Shown: in pieces, positions 25,858-38,276 of the stretch
Position numbering within the stretch: position 1 is the first letter of the stretch
How the letters are laid out: each line of letters opens with the position of its first letter
Source of the DNA: Rhopalosiphum padi
Taxonomy: Eukaryota; Arthropoda; Insecta; Hemiptera; Aphididae
Assembly (NCBI RefSeq): GCF_020882245.1
Contig: NC_083597.1
Location: forward strand, 77,602,152-77,666,151
Length of the DNA: 64,000 bases
Direction of reading: 5' to 3'
Made by a program: the position numbers and the translations under genes
Notes under the pieces: model-generated
Database searches by the model: none
The model's input: the letters and a program-made list of their open reading frames with translations, nothing else
Told to the model about the DNA's origin: nothing

Positions 25858-28413
25858 GGTTAAACGGGGTGATGGTTAAGGGAAAATCTAAAAAGAAACA
25901 TATCTGCAGTTTGAATATGAACGATCGATAACGATCGTCCGTATCCTCGACAGTAACTGAGAACCAATTACTAACAAATCCACACATAACGCCGAAACTT
26001 GTTAAAAACTAGACTTGGATACAAAATAATAGAAATAATTCAACTATATACAACCCGAGGTCCCGAGATCATCTTATTCAGATGAATCCCATGACCCAGG
26101 GTACACAAATAGACGTATACGACATAGCCACATATAAGGTACGTTAAAACGTACGTATATAGTCTATAAAGTATTTTGTGAAAATGGTACTCAGTAGTCC
26201 GTATTCAATACTCCGAAATCCGAAAGTCGGGTTCGACGTATCGACTATCGACCGACCCCGACGAATCGGTTCGATCGAGTAAACACTAAACACTTTCCCA
26301 CTTTCCCATCGAGTAAATATTATTATTTACCCGACTATAAGTGTATAACCTAAAAAATTCTGTTCGCCATCTTTTCCTCCATTAATATTTATTTTTCATG
26401 GTTAGTTTTTAATTATCGTTTTTCGCACATATATATTCATATATTAAACGTCTCCTGTGAACGGGATTCAAATTATTCAATTGTTTTTAAATTAATAATT
26501 ATTATATTCAACGTTTGACCAGAGAACGGAAGAAACCCAAGCACACTCGATGTGGCGAAAACGTCCCGAACCCAGACCGTGTCACATCTGCCAAGGGCGG
26601 ACATGTTTGTTCCAATAATCCGTCGACAATTTTGTCCCTAACCTAATAAAATTTCGACAATGTCAAATGTACTCACCCCGTCGCTCAACCGTTTGTCGGA
26701 CGTACTCCGAAGTACGTTATTCCGGGCCGTTTTCTGCCGTGGAACGCGTATTTGAACGCGTAAACACCGATAGACAGGAATATGACGCCATTATACGTAT
26801 ACAATATACGTTCGTCGCAAGTCCTCCACCGACCCCACTCCCCACCGCACCATCAAGACCATCATAAATGTTTGGTGTGGCGGGCCGCGGTCGATCACTG
26901 CTCATGGAGTAAAAACAGAAATACGTGATGTCAATGATTGTCGGCGCTGATAGGTATATGGAGCTGACCGTGGTAGTAGTGTAATAGACATGGATATAGA
27001 TATCTATATTCGTGGTAATAACAGTAGTATCACCAGATCACGAATTAAGAATTAAGAATTAAGATATATATTACATCTTACTTCATGCCACAGATATATT
27101 TATATTTATCGCAAACTTAGACACTTTAGTCTTTAAGCCCTAAGATATATCTTACTACAGAACAATGATCTTACTAAATATTAATAAGATAATTTTAGTT
27201 CATGATATTTATATATTAATAATTAATATATTTACCTGTTAGTAACACGAACTATGATGATCTATAGTATATCTTGATTCGTGCCTCATTGTGCTATATG
27301 GTAAATAGTAATATACTATACCACAATTTAACTTATTCTGTGACTATACTAAACTAAAATCATAAAAAATGAGATTTAATATTCTAAATAGTAACTAAGT
27401 TCTATAAAGACTAAAATATTCTTGACTCTAGTCTTCATCACGGCTATAGATAATTTTATTTAATTTTATCTATGTTCTATAACCACAACTAGTATGTAAA
27501 ATAATATGCTCATTTCTATTTCTAAGACGTACACGATATATGTATCTTTTTTTTCTGTAATGACTGACACTTATTAGTTATTTTATGACAGTAATGACAC
27601 TGCATATAGCATCGTTTAAATTCAATTTACTTATAAAATATTTAAATATTTAATAATATACTACACGGGTATAATTGTGTTATAACTGAAAATAGTTATT
27701 AGTTTTTTCTTGTTAATGTAACTGTAGTGTAGAATGTAGATATTCCGATAAAGCGATAATATCACAGAATAGATAAAATAAATAAATAAATTTCATCTAT
27801 TCTCTGATAATAACACGGTAGCCATTATATATCTATAATATAATCATGTATTATAAATATTTTACCCCCCACCCTCACCCCACACACAACAAAAATTATT
27901 GATCATGAATACGTGCTTGATCTTGATAGTATTTATATAATTCTACTACCTACCATATTATTAATTGTATTATTACATAACGCACTCATCTGGATCCGAC
28001 GGCTCAACGGCTGATTTTTATAACGCGACTTGTTATTCGTCGACCCTCCACAGTTACGAACGATCGCCGTAAACCGTTACGTTTCAAAATTCTGAAATAC
28101 AAAATCCCATTGGCTCGACACACATTGGTGGGGGTGTGGAGAGAATGAAACGTTAAAATGGCTACCTTTGTCCGTGTCGACCGTCTTACAATTATTATTG
28201 TACGCCACGACAGAAACTGAATTATACTGATATCGTTTTTATTATTGTTGCGAGATTTTTATTTTGAATTCTCTCCTATCGCGGATTTACGGAGGCAAAC
28301 TTTATTCTTTAGTGAATATATAGGTGGTCGTCGTTCGAAATAATAATTTAAAATATTAAACAAAGTTAATTGTGTAGTGTGTACCATCGGATTTCAACAG
28401 TTAGAAGACTAAT
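25858..28413. other. Divergent promoter region between the zinc-finger gene and UBE2S
   Basis: These 2.5 kb separate two head-to-head genes. The stretches 25920-26300, 26520-26900 and 28000-28160 are less AT-rich and CpG-containing, as expected for promoters or 5' exons. ATGGC-type motifs occur at about 26365-26375 (antisense) and 28155-28165. The 66-codon ORF at 26667-26867 shows no family features. Untranslated exons could be present but cannot be defined. Confidence 0.5.
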
Positions 28414-29929
28414 ATGAGTTCCGTAAGTATTAACAATGTACGTCGTTTCGTGATTTTATTGTTTGTTTCACGTTCTTTTTTGTACTTTCAAGATTTCCAA
28501 CGTCGAAAACCTGTCACCGCAAACTATCCGCAGACTAGTCAGGGAACAAGAAGAACTGATAAAAGACCCGCCAGAAGGTATACGGATTGTCGTCAATGAT
28601 TCTGATGTCACCGATATCCAAGCATTCATCGACGGCCCCGGTATGTTCAAAACTATTAATGTAGAAACTAACAGTTCTGAGTGAACATGTTTTGTTTTGA
28701 TTACACAGCGGGTACACCATATGCGGGCGGTCGGTTTAATGTGAAGTTGGTGTTGGGTAAAGATTTTCCACACACACCACCAAAGGCATATTTCCTTACC
28801 AAAATTTTCCATCCCAACGTTGCAAGCAGCGGTGAAATATGTGTCAACACTTTGAAGAGGGATTGGAAACAAGATTTAGGAATAAAACATATTCTTCTTG
28901 TAAGTAATTTAATATATATTTCATTAAAAATGTTTAATCCGTGTATTTTATTTTATTTGTAGACGATTAAATGTTTATTAATAGTACCAAATGCAGAATC
29001 CGCTTTAAATGAAGAAGCTGGCAAACTTCTATTAGAAGAATATGATCATTATTTCCAAAGAGCACAAATGATAACAGAAATTCATGCACCGGTATACATT
29101 TTAGTTTTATATTTAGATTTTTAAGATATATCATTTTTGTTTTTATTATCATAAATACTGTATTGGTATACCTATACTATGTACCAAAAATAATACCTAA
29201 ACTACTAAACCCAGACAGTCATGGACCACTTTCACCAATAATTGTTGTGTTACTCTTCCGCAATCACAACTCTACACTGTTGTTTTTGCAAAACATTTAC
29301 TTTACCATTTTAGAAAGGTAAAGGACATAAGCCTCAGCACTACCTGTTACCATGTAGAAAAAGTATGTATTCTCCTTTGGGACAGAGTATAATATGTTTT
29401 ATAATTTGTTTATAATGTAGATGTAATAAGTATTATGAATTATAAATTTACAAAATTAGTAGTTTAAGAGGAGGCTACAATGATAACTAAGTAATAACAT
29501 TTTCACCACATAAGTAGGAAAAATTGTTATTTTTTCAATATATGAACTATTAAAAAGTTATTCAAGTTTAAAAAACAAAAAAATTATGATTTTCGAAACA
29601 ATTTATATGTGATATCAATAAAATAAAAACGATATTTCAAAAATTATGTTCTCAACCATATTATATATCAATTTGTGGTCTTATCAATACAGCCTGTGAT
29701 TCTATCCGTAGGTTATTAAGAAGACATATGTGAATGTAGTATCCTCTTTTAAGGGTAGTATGAATTTACAATGATCAGTGTTTTATTATTGCAGATACCA
29801 AAGAGTATGAAGATAGGACGAGAAGATGATTCAAGTGATGGTCCATTAGCAAAAAAACATGCTGGTAGTAAAACATTAGAAAAGAAAAAAATTTCTAAAG
29901 ATAAAAGGAAAACATTAAAAAGACTTTAG
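28414..29929 (+). CDS. UBE2S: Ubiquitin-conjugating enzyme E2 S
   Basis: Exons 28414-28422, 28493-28640, 28709-28899, 28963-29091 and 29795-29929 total 612 nt (203 residues); phases 0, 1, 0, 0 all agree and donors are GTAAGT, GTATGT, GTAAGT and GTATAC. The first coding exon is only 9 nt (Met-Ser-Ser). The UBC fold spans about residues 5-155, with the HPN motif at 87-89 and the catalytic cysteine at 97 in GEICVN, followed by LKRDW. The C-terminal extension (158-203) is lysine-rich and ends KTLKRL, comparable to the Leu-Arg tail by which UBE2S docks on the anaphase-promoting complex. Known role: elongating Lys11-linked ubiquitin chains on APC/C substrates in mitosis. The gene is slightly shorter than the human protein (222 residues). 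It is divergent from the zinc-finger gene and convergent with ALYREF. Confidence 0.96.
29464..29753. mobile_element. Small TTAA-ended inverted-repeat element in UBE2S intron 4
   Basis: TTAAGAGGAGGCTACA at the left is answered by TGTAGTATCCTCTTTTAA at the right. The start TTAAGAGGA is shared with the larger foldback family at 10161 and 23535. The interior is AT-rich without an ORF. The match is imperfect, so the boundary is tentative. Confidence 0.5.
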
Positions 29930-31239
29930 ATTATAAATTATTTAACTTGTATTATATTGGGTGAAACTTCATCAGACGTCGTCATTGTATTTTATATTAT
30001 ATTTTATAGCTTCTTGAATACCTACTAAACGACTAGATTTTTCCAATTAAATTTGTGTGTCCTTTTTTTGTCGGTTGCTGTGTAATAAAATTAAGATTCA
30101 ATTATTATGTGAATTCAAACAAGTGTTACGCTTTTTCGAAAATTTGTAACCTGTATGTATATAAAATATTTAATAGATAATTTATTATAATTTAAAATGT
30201 TCTAAAAATTTATATATTTTGTTCCTTATCTACAAGAATGTTACAATAAATAAATAAATTGATATAAATACATCATGTTAAATTTTATTCCTAATATTAG
30301 ATTGAACCTTTATTTGTGTTTACTAATAAATGATAACAATTTGAATATGTTACAGAAATACTAAAGTCCACTTTTTCAGATTATCTCAATATGTAATGAA
30401 TGAAAAATAAACTAATAGGAATGTTTTCTTTTACTAACATATTAAATGAGTTATCTTGTCAAATACTCAAATTGATCGTCATTATTACATTAAAAAGAAA
30501 ACGATTGACTTTTTAATTAATTAATTAATTATAGTTATTGAAAATATTCTATAGTATTACTATGTAATTTGATTTCTGTTTAAGAGGACCCTCCTACCCC
30601 TCAAATAGGCCCTGGGGTCAAGTTTACTTATTAAAAGAATTGGTAGTGCATTCTCATCAATCCTACCAATCCTTATTCACCTTCAATATTTAAAGCAGAA
30701 GTCAGATCATGAAAAAATATAAGAGCTCGATAAATATCAGAAAAAAGGCCCTTTTTTTTTGCGACATAGTTGTCAGTTAATTTTTTGATGTTGATGTATG
30801 TAATGATAATCCATCGTGTGTATAATTTTAACTTCTAATAAGAATATAAAAATATACCCCAATCACAGACATATATAATATTATGTATAATATATCTGTC
30901 ACCTAAATTGAATAATATTTATCAATAAAATTGACATGGAAGATGTTTAACAAGGAATTTAAACCATTTTGATGATTAATAACATAAAAAATATAAATGA
31001 ATTACAATAAAAAAAATTTGTATTTTGCATGAAAACTTAAGGGGAATAATGTACAAATAATTGGAAAGTAGTTAAATTATAAAAGTGTATAATTGTAGGT
31101 TTAATTTACTTTATAACCTAATAGAAATTATTATGAGTTATTTAAATTAATAACTAATAACGCAGTTTTAATTGTCAAACACTATTTTATACTTAAAATA
31201 GATATTAGAAAATAAAGAAATAAGTACAATATAAATCAA
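29930..31239. other. Convergent 3' region between UBE2S and ALYREF
   Basis: No coding sequence is visible. AATAAA motifs near 30084 and 30246 can serve UBE2S. An isolated TTTAAGAGGACCC at about 30580 resembles one end of the local TTAA MITE family but has no visible partner end. Confidence 0.55.
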
Positions 31240-34200
31240 TCAGTTATTCTTGCTTTTTATAAAGCTATCAAGTTGTGCATCTAGTTCATCTTTATTTGGC
31301 ATCTTTTTTTCCTGATTATTCCTGCCACCTCTGCTACTGCCTCCGCCTCGTCCTCTGGTGTTGCCACGGCTATTACCACGACCACCTCTAGAGTTACCAC
31401 GATTACCTCTAACTCCTTTATAAAAATTAATATTTCTAAGTTAATACTGATATTATTTCAAAGTAAAACATGGCTGGATTCATTCATACCACCACGAGTT
31501 CCCCGGATTGGCAATTGCGCTGGTCTACTTAGGCGTGTAGCAAGATTGGCAACAGTAGATAAGTCTGTAGCAAGTTCTATTTTCATAGGACAACCTTAAA
31601 TAAGCAATTCATAATTAATTAAATTCTAAAAAAAAATTGTATTAATAAATAATTTAAATAAATACCATCCAAGGGTACGTTGTTATATTGACGAACTGCT
31701 TTTAATGCAGCATTCTTACTATCAAAAACAACATCTGCTGTTCCTAATGATCTTCCTGATCTATCATAGTGAACTGTAGCAGTTTTTAAAGGTCCAAATT
31801 CATCAAAAAGTTCCTGTAAAAAATATCATTATATTAGATCTTTTACATTCAATTCACTTAATATATACCATCCATGCCAATACAAAACAATCATTCACAA
31901 GACAAATTTTAATATTTATAAGTCCAGAAAATCAAGGAATAAACTAAAGTTTAGATTACTTTTTGAAAAGTCTTTAGTTACTGAGAGGAAATGACAGCAG
32001 CAAATTGTTTTTAATCATCAAGTAATATCATTACTTTATTATAATCAATCAGTTGTGTAGCTTCAGAAGACTGATGTTGTTTATAAGATGATGATGAAGA
32101 TGACGATAGTGATGGTGTTGGTTGTAATTCAAGCTTCCTTGTTCGATATTAGGTTTTCTCTTCATTTATTTATACTTTTTTTATATTATCTGGCTAGAAA
32201 AAGTTAATAACTTTTCTTTTATCATCATTACAATGTTTATTCGACAGTTTTTCAGATCAATAATCTTGACATAACAGAATAATATTAAAGTGCATCAATA
32301 AAATTCTTCTTTTTTTTTTCTTAATTGTCCAGTAAATATTTTCTTAAAATCCATTTCTTCTTTAAAACATACATCAATTATTTTGGTTTAATCAGATGAT
32401 GAAGTTATTATGTTCATTTGACTGAACTCTTGCAAATATAGTGTTGATTTACATAACTTCTTAGATATGATTTGTTGAAAAATTATTAATCTTAATTTTT
32501 TTTACATACTGAACAATACATTTTCTTTTTGGACGTTAAATTATTTGCAATTCTGAATTCTCCAATGTATCAGCAGCATTATTAAAGACAACATATCAAA
32601 TTGAATTAAAGGTATATCACAGACAATCCATTGAATCCAACAACAAAACAACAAAAACTAAAACCTCATAAAGATATTTTTATCCAAGAAAAATCACCAA
32701 AATTAGTTATAATCTCAATAGTTATAGTACCCGACTATTTAATTTCCAAATCAGTACCTCATAAATATGTTATTAACTGTAGAACAATACTATTTAAAAA
32801 CTCAGAAATTTGTATTCTATTCATAAACATATCATTCAACATAATAACTTTGTTATTGAATGGTCGTCCCATAAAAAGGAAGGTTTTAATTTTTTTTTTT
32901 TTTTTTTAAATAGCCTAGTATAATTTAATTTTATATTTTTTAGAGTAATAGCACAATAAAATTGTGTTTTTAACAACAGGTACACCAAATGTGTAATTTT
33001 GAATAAATCTTCTTCTAATTGTGATGAAATGACTTCTGTTTAAAGATGTAGATATTGTTGTTTTTCTTAAATTTCGACGTAGAATTAATATACTTGACGA
33101 TGTAGATAGCATGAAGATAAATTTCAAATTTTATAAATGTGATGTTTTTAAAACAAAAATAAATTAATACAAATGGTGTACCCGTGAAAAATACTTTTCA
33201 AAATGCCATGTGCATTACTTAAATTAAAATTGTCACTGTTCATACTTGTCAATAATTCAGTGAAGCACTTATGACTACCATAATATCTTAAGACACTATG
33301 ATAAATATACCAATTTTAAAAATGTAAATTCTGTATACTCAGAAATGAGTTACAAAATATCATATTTAGTAGTCAGTGGCTTATTTATATTGGGTCATTT
33401 CCCACAATTAAATTTAGGCAAAAAAATTTTTTTCATTAGATGTTGTGAAAACCGAATTCTTTTGTAATAATTTTATCTTGAGTAGCCAGGTATAGAAATT
33501 ATAAAGAGAAAACACTGTCCGTGGGTAGTTGTCGGAAGGCTGTTTACAACACAAATGAAACCCCAGCTTTGAACCAATAGTGGATCTAACATGTGGTGAA
33601 CATTCTATCTAGGTATCTTCAAGCTGCAATCGGCTGAAGATGCCTGGAAAAATAATGTTTTCGAATTTATTCACATTAAATAATTAAAATGAAGCCTATA
33701 ATGGTAAGTAGTTAACAATTTTAGCAGATAACTATTATTTAATAAATTGTATTGTATTCCCAGGTTATGAAAACTATCCACATTTCAATCAATAAGAAAT
33801 TTATAAAAATCAATAAATTAATTTGTTCATCTTCATTAACTTAAGACTAGTTATGTTTTTGTGTAAATCAAATTACAGTTGATATTAAGTATAGGACTAA
33901 ATATTTTTCAGTTAATAGTTTAGTGTTTAAAAAACAAAAATTAACATTATATTTTTTCTAAAATGTTTTAGGATTATAATTATACCATTCATAGTGGTAT
34001 TTATATATTTGTGAAATAAATATAAAAATTCAATTAACTGTACCCAAACATTAATATTTAAATAAATCAAAATAAATGTTTGAAAGATAATTAAATTGAC
34101 AATTTAAATTAGGAACAAAAATGAAACAGGCATTTAAAAGTGTTATTAATAAAAAAAACATTGACAAATAAATTAAGGTTATACTCTTAATCAAACCTGT

Positions 34201-35387
34201 ATATCAGTTGATGTAACTCCAAAATCCAAATTTGAGATGACTATCTTATGAATATTGGTAGTAGATAGGCCACCCCTCATTTGTTGTCTTTTAGGTCCTT
34301 CGTACATATCATGAGTCCATGATCCATTTACATCACCCTAAAAAAAATTATATTTATAAATAAATAAACATCAAAAAATATAAACTGCACATATAATAAT
34401 AAAGTGATATTTGGGAAACTCGGTTTTCGGTTATTAATCAATGATAATAGGTACCCATAATTTTATTATTTTAGCAACTATTCACCTTACCTATTTCACA
34501 AAGATATTCTTAATATTTTTTCAAAAACTCTAATTGAAGAAAAGCAAAAACTGAAAGTTGATAATTACATTATTTCATACCATAATTTACCCACTCGCCT
34601 AAAAAATTCCAAGACATTTAGACATCAAAAATCCCTTGACCACACCACTGAATGATATATATTGTAGATAATATAATACCTAATCAATAATGATAAAAAA
34701 CATAGTAATATTTTGGCAGAATATACCTGAAAATGAACTAGAAAGAAAATAATTCTTTGTGTGGATACTATGAAGTATAAATTACTTAGAAACCAATTCA
34801 GTTTGCTTTAAAATACATGACAGCAGTCGTCAAATGATAAATGGTAACAGATTTTGTTTTGAGCAAAGATAGTCGTCATTACCATAACATTAATGGTAAG
34901 CAACAATCAACATTTCGTTCTGCAAAGTACACACGACACAAACGACGGGAACAATGTTACAGTTCCATCTTACGATTCATGAATTATGTGCGACAAATAA
35001 CGATGGATGCTAAAATGTTTTATCGAGAAAACTTAATAACCCTTACTCCCCCACATCATCATCCATTATGGCAACTTCTGTAACTTTTACTGAAGTGAGG
35101 AGGACAAAAATAGTAGCTGCCGTTCTAAAGCTCCCTAATTTTCACGTGTTTTTCACCTTGGAATAAGGACTAAATCCATTTGAACGCCTAGCCATCGGTC
35201 TGCCTCTGCGCATGGGACCTCCGCCACCGCCGGCAGCACCATTTGATCGGAAATTCGATCCTCCGCCACCACCGCCTCCGCGTTTGACACCACCGCCTCT
35301 AGAACCGCCTTGTCTTCCGCCACCACGACGTCCGCCACGAGACGTTGACCGTTTGCTCTTGATTAATTCGTCCAAACTTAAATCCAT
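31240..35387 (-). CDS. ALYREF: ALY/REF mRNA-export adaptor (THO complex subunit 4)
   Basis: Exons 35387-35157, 34337-34197, 31813-31666, 31594-31490 and 31415-31240 total 801 nt (266 residues) with consistent phases (0, 0, 1, 1). The N-terminus MDLSLDELIKSKR is the conserved helicase-binding (UAP56-binding) motif. Residues 14-70 are Arg/Gly-rich. One RRM spans about 108-185, with RNP2-like VISNLD (110-115) and RNP1-like GTADVVF (148-154). The C-terminal part is again RGG-rich and ends with a second short motif, LDAQLDSFIKSKNN. The family couples splicing to nuclear mRNA export by loading NXF1/TAP; this is established for ALY/REF proteins. The ATG at 35387 is the natural start. The large third-position intron (31814-34196) is 2.4 kb and contains only AT-rich DNA, homopolymer runs and a small hairpin at 33612-33655. 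Confidence 0.95.
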
Positions 35388-36449
35388 CTTCAGTAAATTT
35401 CAGTTACGATAATTCACAAACAAATTACACGAAGTTTAGACTCGTGTGTATGAGCAAAATTTAACTGGTAAACCACGCTATGGACGGAAAAAGTTTAACA
35501 AAAATGGCCGCTACGCAAACAATCGCCGATCACAAAATATCACAAATACAAATACAATGTTACGTCGTTACTCGATCACGGTTGCCAATATCACTATAGC
35601 GACTAACCTTTGTATTATCTTGTTTACACTGTGGTTAACCGGGCAATGTTGAATACTTGGATTTAACTGGTGGGAGAGCCTACTGTCACTACTGTGAATC
35701 CAAAACAATTACATTGGGCACACTGATATATAATGCCGCCAATATTTTATACAAAAGAATAACTAAATAATAATAAAATATAATAAAATTATATACCTAC
35801 TTTTTGTTATATTGTTACCACGATTGAGGTGAAACAACATTTTTTTGTTATAAAGTTCATTGTTCCAAAATATATTTATTCCAATGCTAATGTATTCCCT
35901 ATTACATGAGTATCAATGGATTTTTATTAGACACGTAATGTCGTAATATATTTGCCAAGTTTGGAATAACTGTTATTTGAATTAGAAATTTAAAACACAG
36001 GTTGGTGTTCGTTTAGTATGTGACATACCGGACCGATAATTAAATAATAAATAATTAAAAATCATAAAATTATGTTATTTTATTATTACAGATTACGGAT
36101 TACATTCAATATCAGCCAACAAAATATCAGTGTAAAAATTAAAAGTCATAAAATTATTTTATTATAAATATTATTAAATTATATTTGGTAAAACACTTTT
36201 TATACATCGCTCAAAAATTAAAAAAACAATTATCTCTTGCCTGTTAATAGATCGGTACCATACCTCAATTAAATGACGTGGCAATATTTCAGCTGATGTT
36301 CCATGCATTTTTCGTAGGATTTTAGTTTTTAATATTCCCCATGAATGTGTGATACATCGTAAAGAATCTCATCCGTAGCCAATCTTTTTTTCTTCGTGCA
36401 CGATGTACCTACATATTTGTTTCAACATGACATTTATGGCACAAATTAG

Positions 36450-36612
36450 CAGTGGCCAGTGGTGTATATAGATATTAATTTCAGGGGGGGGTTAAAAAAA
36501 ATTTCCATTCTTAAATTCCAATTAATTCTACTATCAAAATCAATGCCCGTACTAACTATACATTTCAGGGAGGGGGGGTTGAACTCCTAAAACCCCCTTA
36601 CATACGCCACTG
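36450..36612. mobile_element. Short hAT-like MITE with 8-bp target duplication
   Basis: CAAATTAG (36442-36449) and TAAATTAG (36613-36620) flank the element with 7 of 8 matches. The ends are CAGTGG and CCACTG; the left end has a duplicated CAGTGGC. Internally, runs of 7-8 G near both ends (GGGGGGG, and CCCCC near 36590) are typical of this MITE type. Confidence 0.7.
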
Positions 36613-37218
36613 TAAATTAGTTTCGTTATTTTGTGGTAATAGTTTTGATAGGTCACATACTAAACGAATACCCACAGGTTATAACAAAAAAATTAGGAAC
36701 AAAAATAATTTTGAATAATGATTTAACTATTTAAAACCTAGAATTAGGGAGCTCTCAATGAAAACAAAACCCTTTAAACTTGATTTACAGGGGTAAGGTG
36801 TACGAAACACAAAGAAAACCAAATTTACATATTTTGATATTATATCAGATTTTTTTTATAATTAATTCTAATTTTCTAATTAAAAATGTATTTAAATAAT
36901 TCAGCTAACCAGGCGTTCTGGTTTATTACTCGTACTTATATATCATGAAATAAATAAATAATGAGAATATAATTTAAATCAAAACAATTGTATAAAATAA
37001 AAAATAATAAAATATACTTATATAAGATCAAATTTTTTTAAATAGATTTTTTTTTTGAACTTTACATCGTTTATAAAGAAGGTTATATAGTCGTGTAATT
37101 ATTCAAATAAAGAAAGAAAAGAAAAATGTAGTTTTAATTGATCTGATATTTCGTAATTGGAACCATTATTGATTATCGGTTGATTATACGTGGCTAAACT
37201 CGGTAGACCTGTGAATAT

Positions 37219-37540
37219 GTGAAAAGTTTGGGCCAGTGTCCACTACTCGATAAAGGTCCATTCCCACTGCTCCGGGCCGCGCATAGGCCGGGATCCGTCC
37301 GGGTAGGACAAAAATATTATCTCATACATTTTAAATGTAAACATTCACATTTATCCGAGCCGGGTGAGAACCGGGCATCCGTGCCGGGTCCGGGACAAAA
37401 AAATATCGTTCTGGACAATTCTCCTTCCGGATTCCCGGGTTTTCCCCGGATCGGACAAATCCTGACAAGTGTGAACGATGAATCGTGCCGGGCCCGTACC
37501 ATATCCGGGCTTTGTCGAAACTCGTGCCGAAATTTTCAAT
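37219..37540. repeat. GC-rich island of CCGGG-containing repeats, probably a MITE
   Basis: Embedded in very AT-rich DNA, this stretch is full of CCGGG/CCCGG and GGACAAAAATAT-type motifs in both orientations (for example GTCCGGGTAGGAC and GTCCGGGACAAA). It is open in one + frame for 116 codons (37219-37569), but the translation is low-complexity Pro/Gly/Arg and matches no family I know. Overlapping antisense ORFs point to base composition as the cause. A non-autonomous transposon is the more likely reading. Confidence 0.45.
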
Positions 37541-38276
37541 TTGATAAATTTTATTATGTCAAAATTTGAACTTAAAATACTTATGGAAAAAAAATCGTGC
37601 CTTTGTTTTATTTATGTTTTTTAATATTTTCAAACTACTATATTGCAATAACGCGTGAGGATCCTTATATTAAATTTTCAAGTTTTTTGATGAACGAATA
37701 AAATTGTATTGACGTTTATGGAAAATTAAATTTAAAAAACTTAAAATTTAAAATACCTGGGAATAGCTTAAAACGAGTCAAAATATTTTGAAAATTTTAT
37801 CGAACATAAACAATTATAAAATGAACATTTGATGCAAATTTCCTACGGTTATTTGTTTTTTAATTACAACAAAATAAGAAAATTATACCATGAGGAATCG
37901 AATATCCATGAATATCCGATACCGTTAAGTTTTGAATTGCATAATCTCATAAAAATTTAATTTGACTTTCTTTGAGCTTATTTTTGCATTTTTTTGTTTT
38001 TTTTTTTACATCATTGGTCATCATAAGTCATTTTTTATTATTTTGCGTCATTTTTTCGTAGTTTTTGTACAGTGTGAGGGCATTTTTCTCAAATTTTAAA
38101 TTTTAAAGAAAATTTATATAATATTCAAAAAAATAATTTTAATATTATTATTCTGTGGTTTGAGTGTTATACATTGATAAAACAAGTGCTCTTTCAGACA
38201 CACACGCTTATCGAGTATCATATTTATAAATTATATAGAATAAATGTTTATTATTGTTAATTATTTTATTAATATT

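Larger units (their letters stand above)
35388..38276. other. Upstream region of ALYREF, then repeat-rich intergenic DNA
   Basis: 35388-35700 is the likely ALYREF promoter and 5' UTR; it contains AAAATGGCCGC at about 35502. Further right are a hAT-like MITE (36450-36612) and a GC-rich island (37219-37540), listed separately. The rest is AT-rich without visible genes. Confidence 0.5.

Noticed and set aside
26667..26867. 66-codon + ORF between the two divergent genes
   Set aside because: It has an antisense partner ORF of the same length, no family features, and lies in promoter-type GC-rich sequence.
28468..28872. 134-codon - strand ORF across UBE2S exons 2-3
   Set aside because: It is antisense to clear E2 coding sequence and crosses an intron.
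30580..30600. TTTAAGAGGACCC as another complete TTAA MITE
   Set aside because: Only one end was found; no inverse partner is visible within 1 kb on either side.
33612..33655. Small hairpin (AGGTATCTTCAAGC paired with GGCTGAAGATGCCT) in an ALYREF intron as a miRNA
   Set aside because: The stem is only about 17 bp with mismatches, too short for a typical pre-miRNA. No other support.
37219..37569. 116-codon + ORF in the GC-rich island
   Set aside because: The translation is repetitive Pro/Gly/Arg from CCGGG motifs, with equal-size antisense ORFs. A repeat element explains it better.
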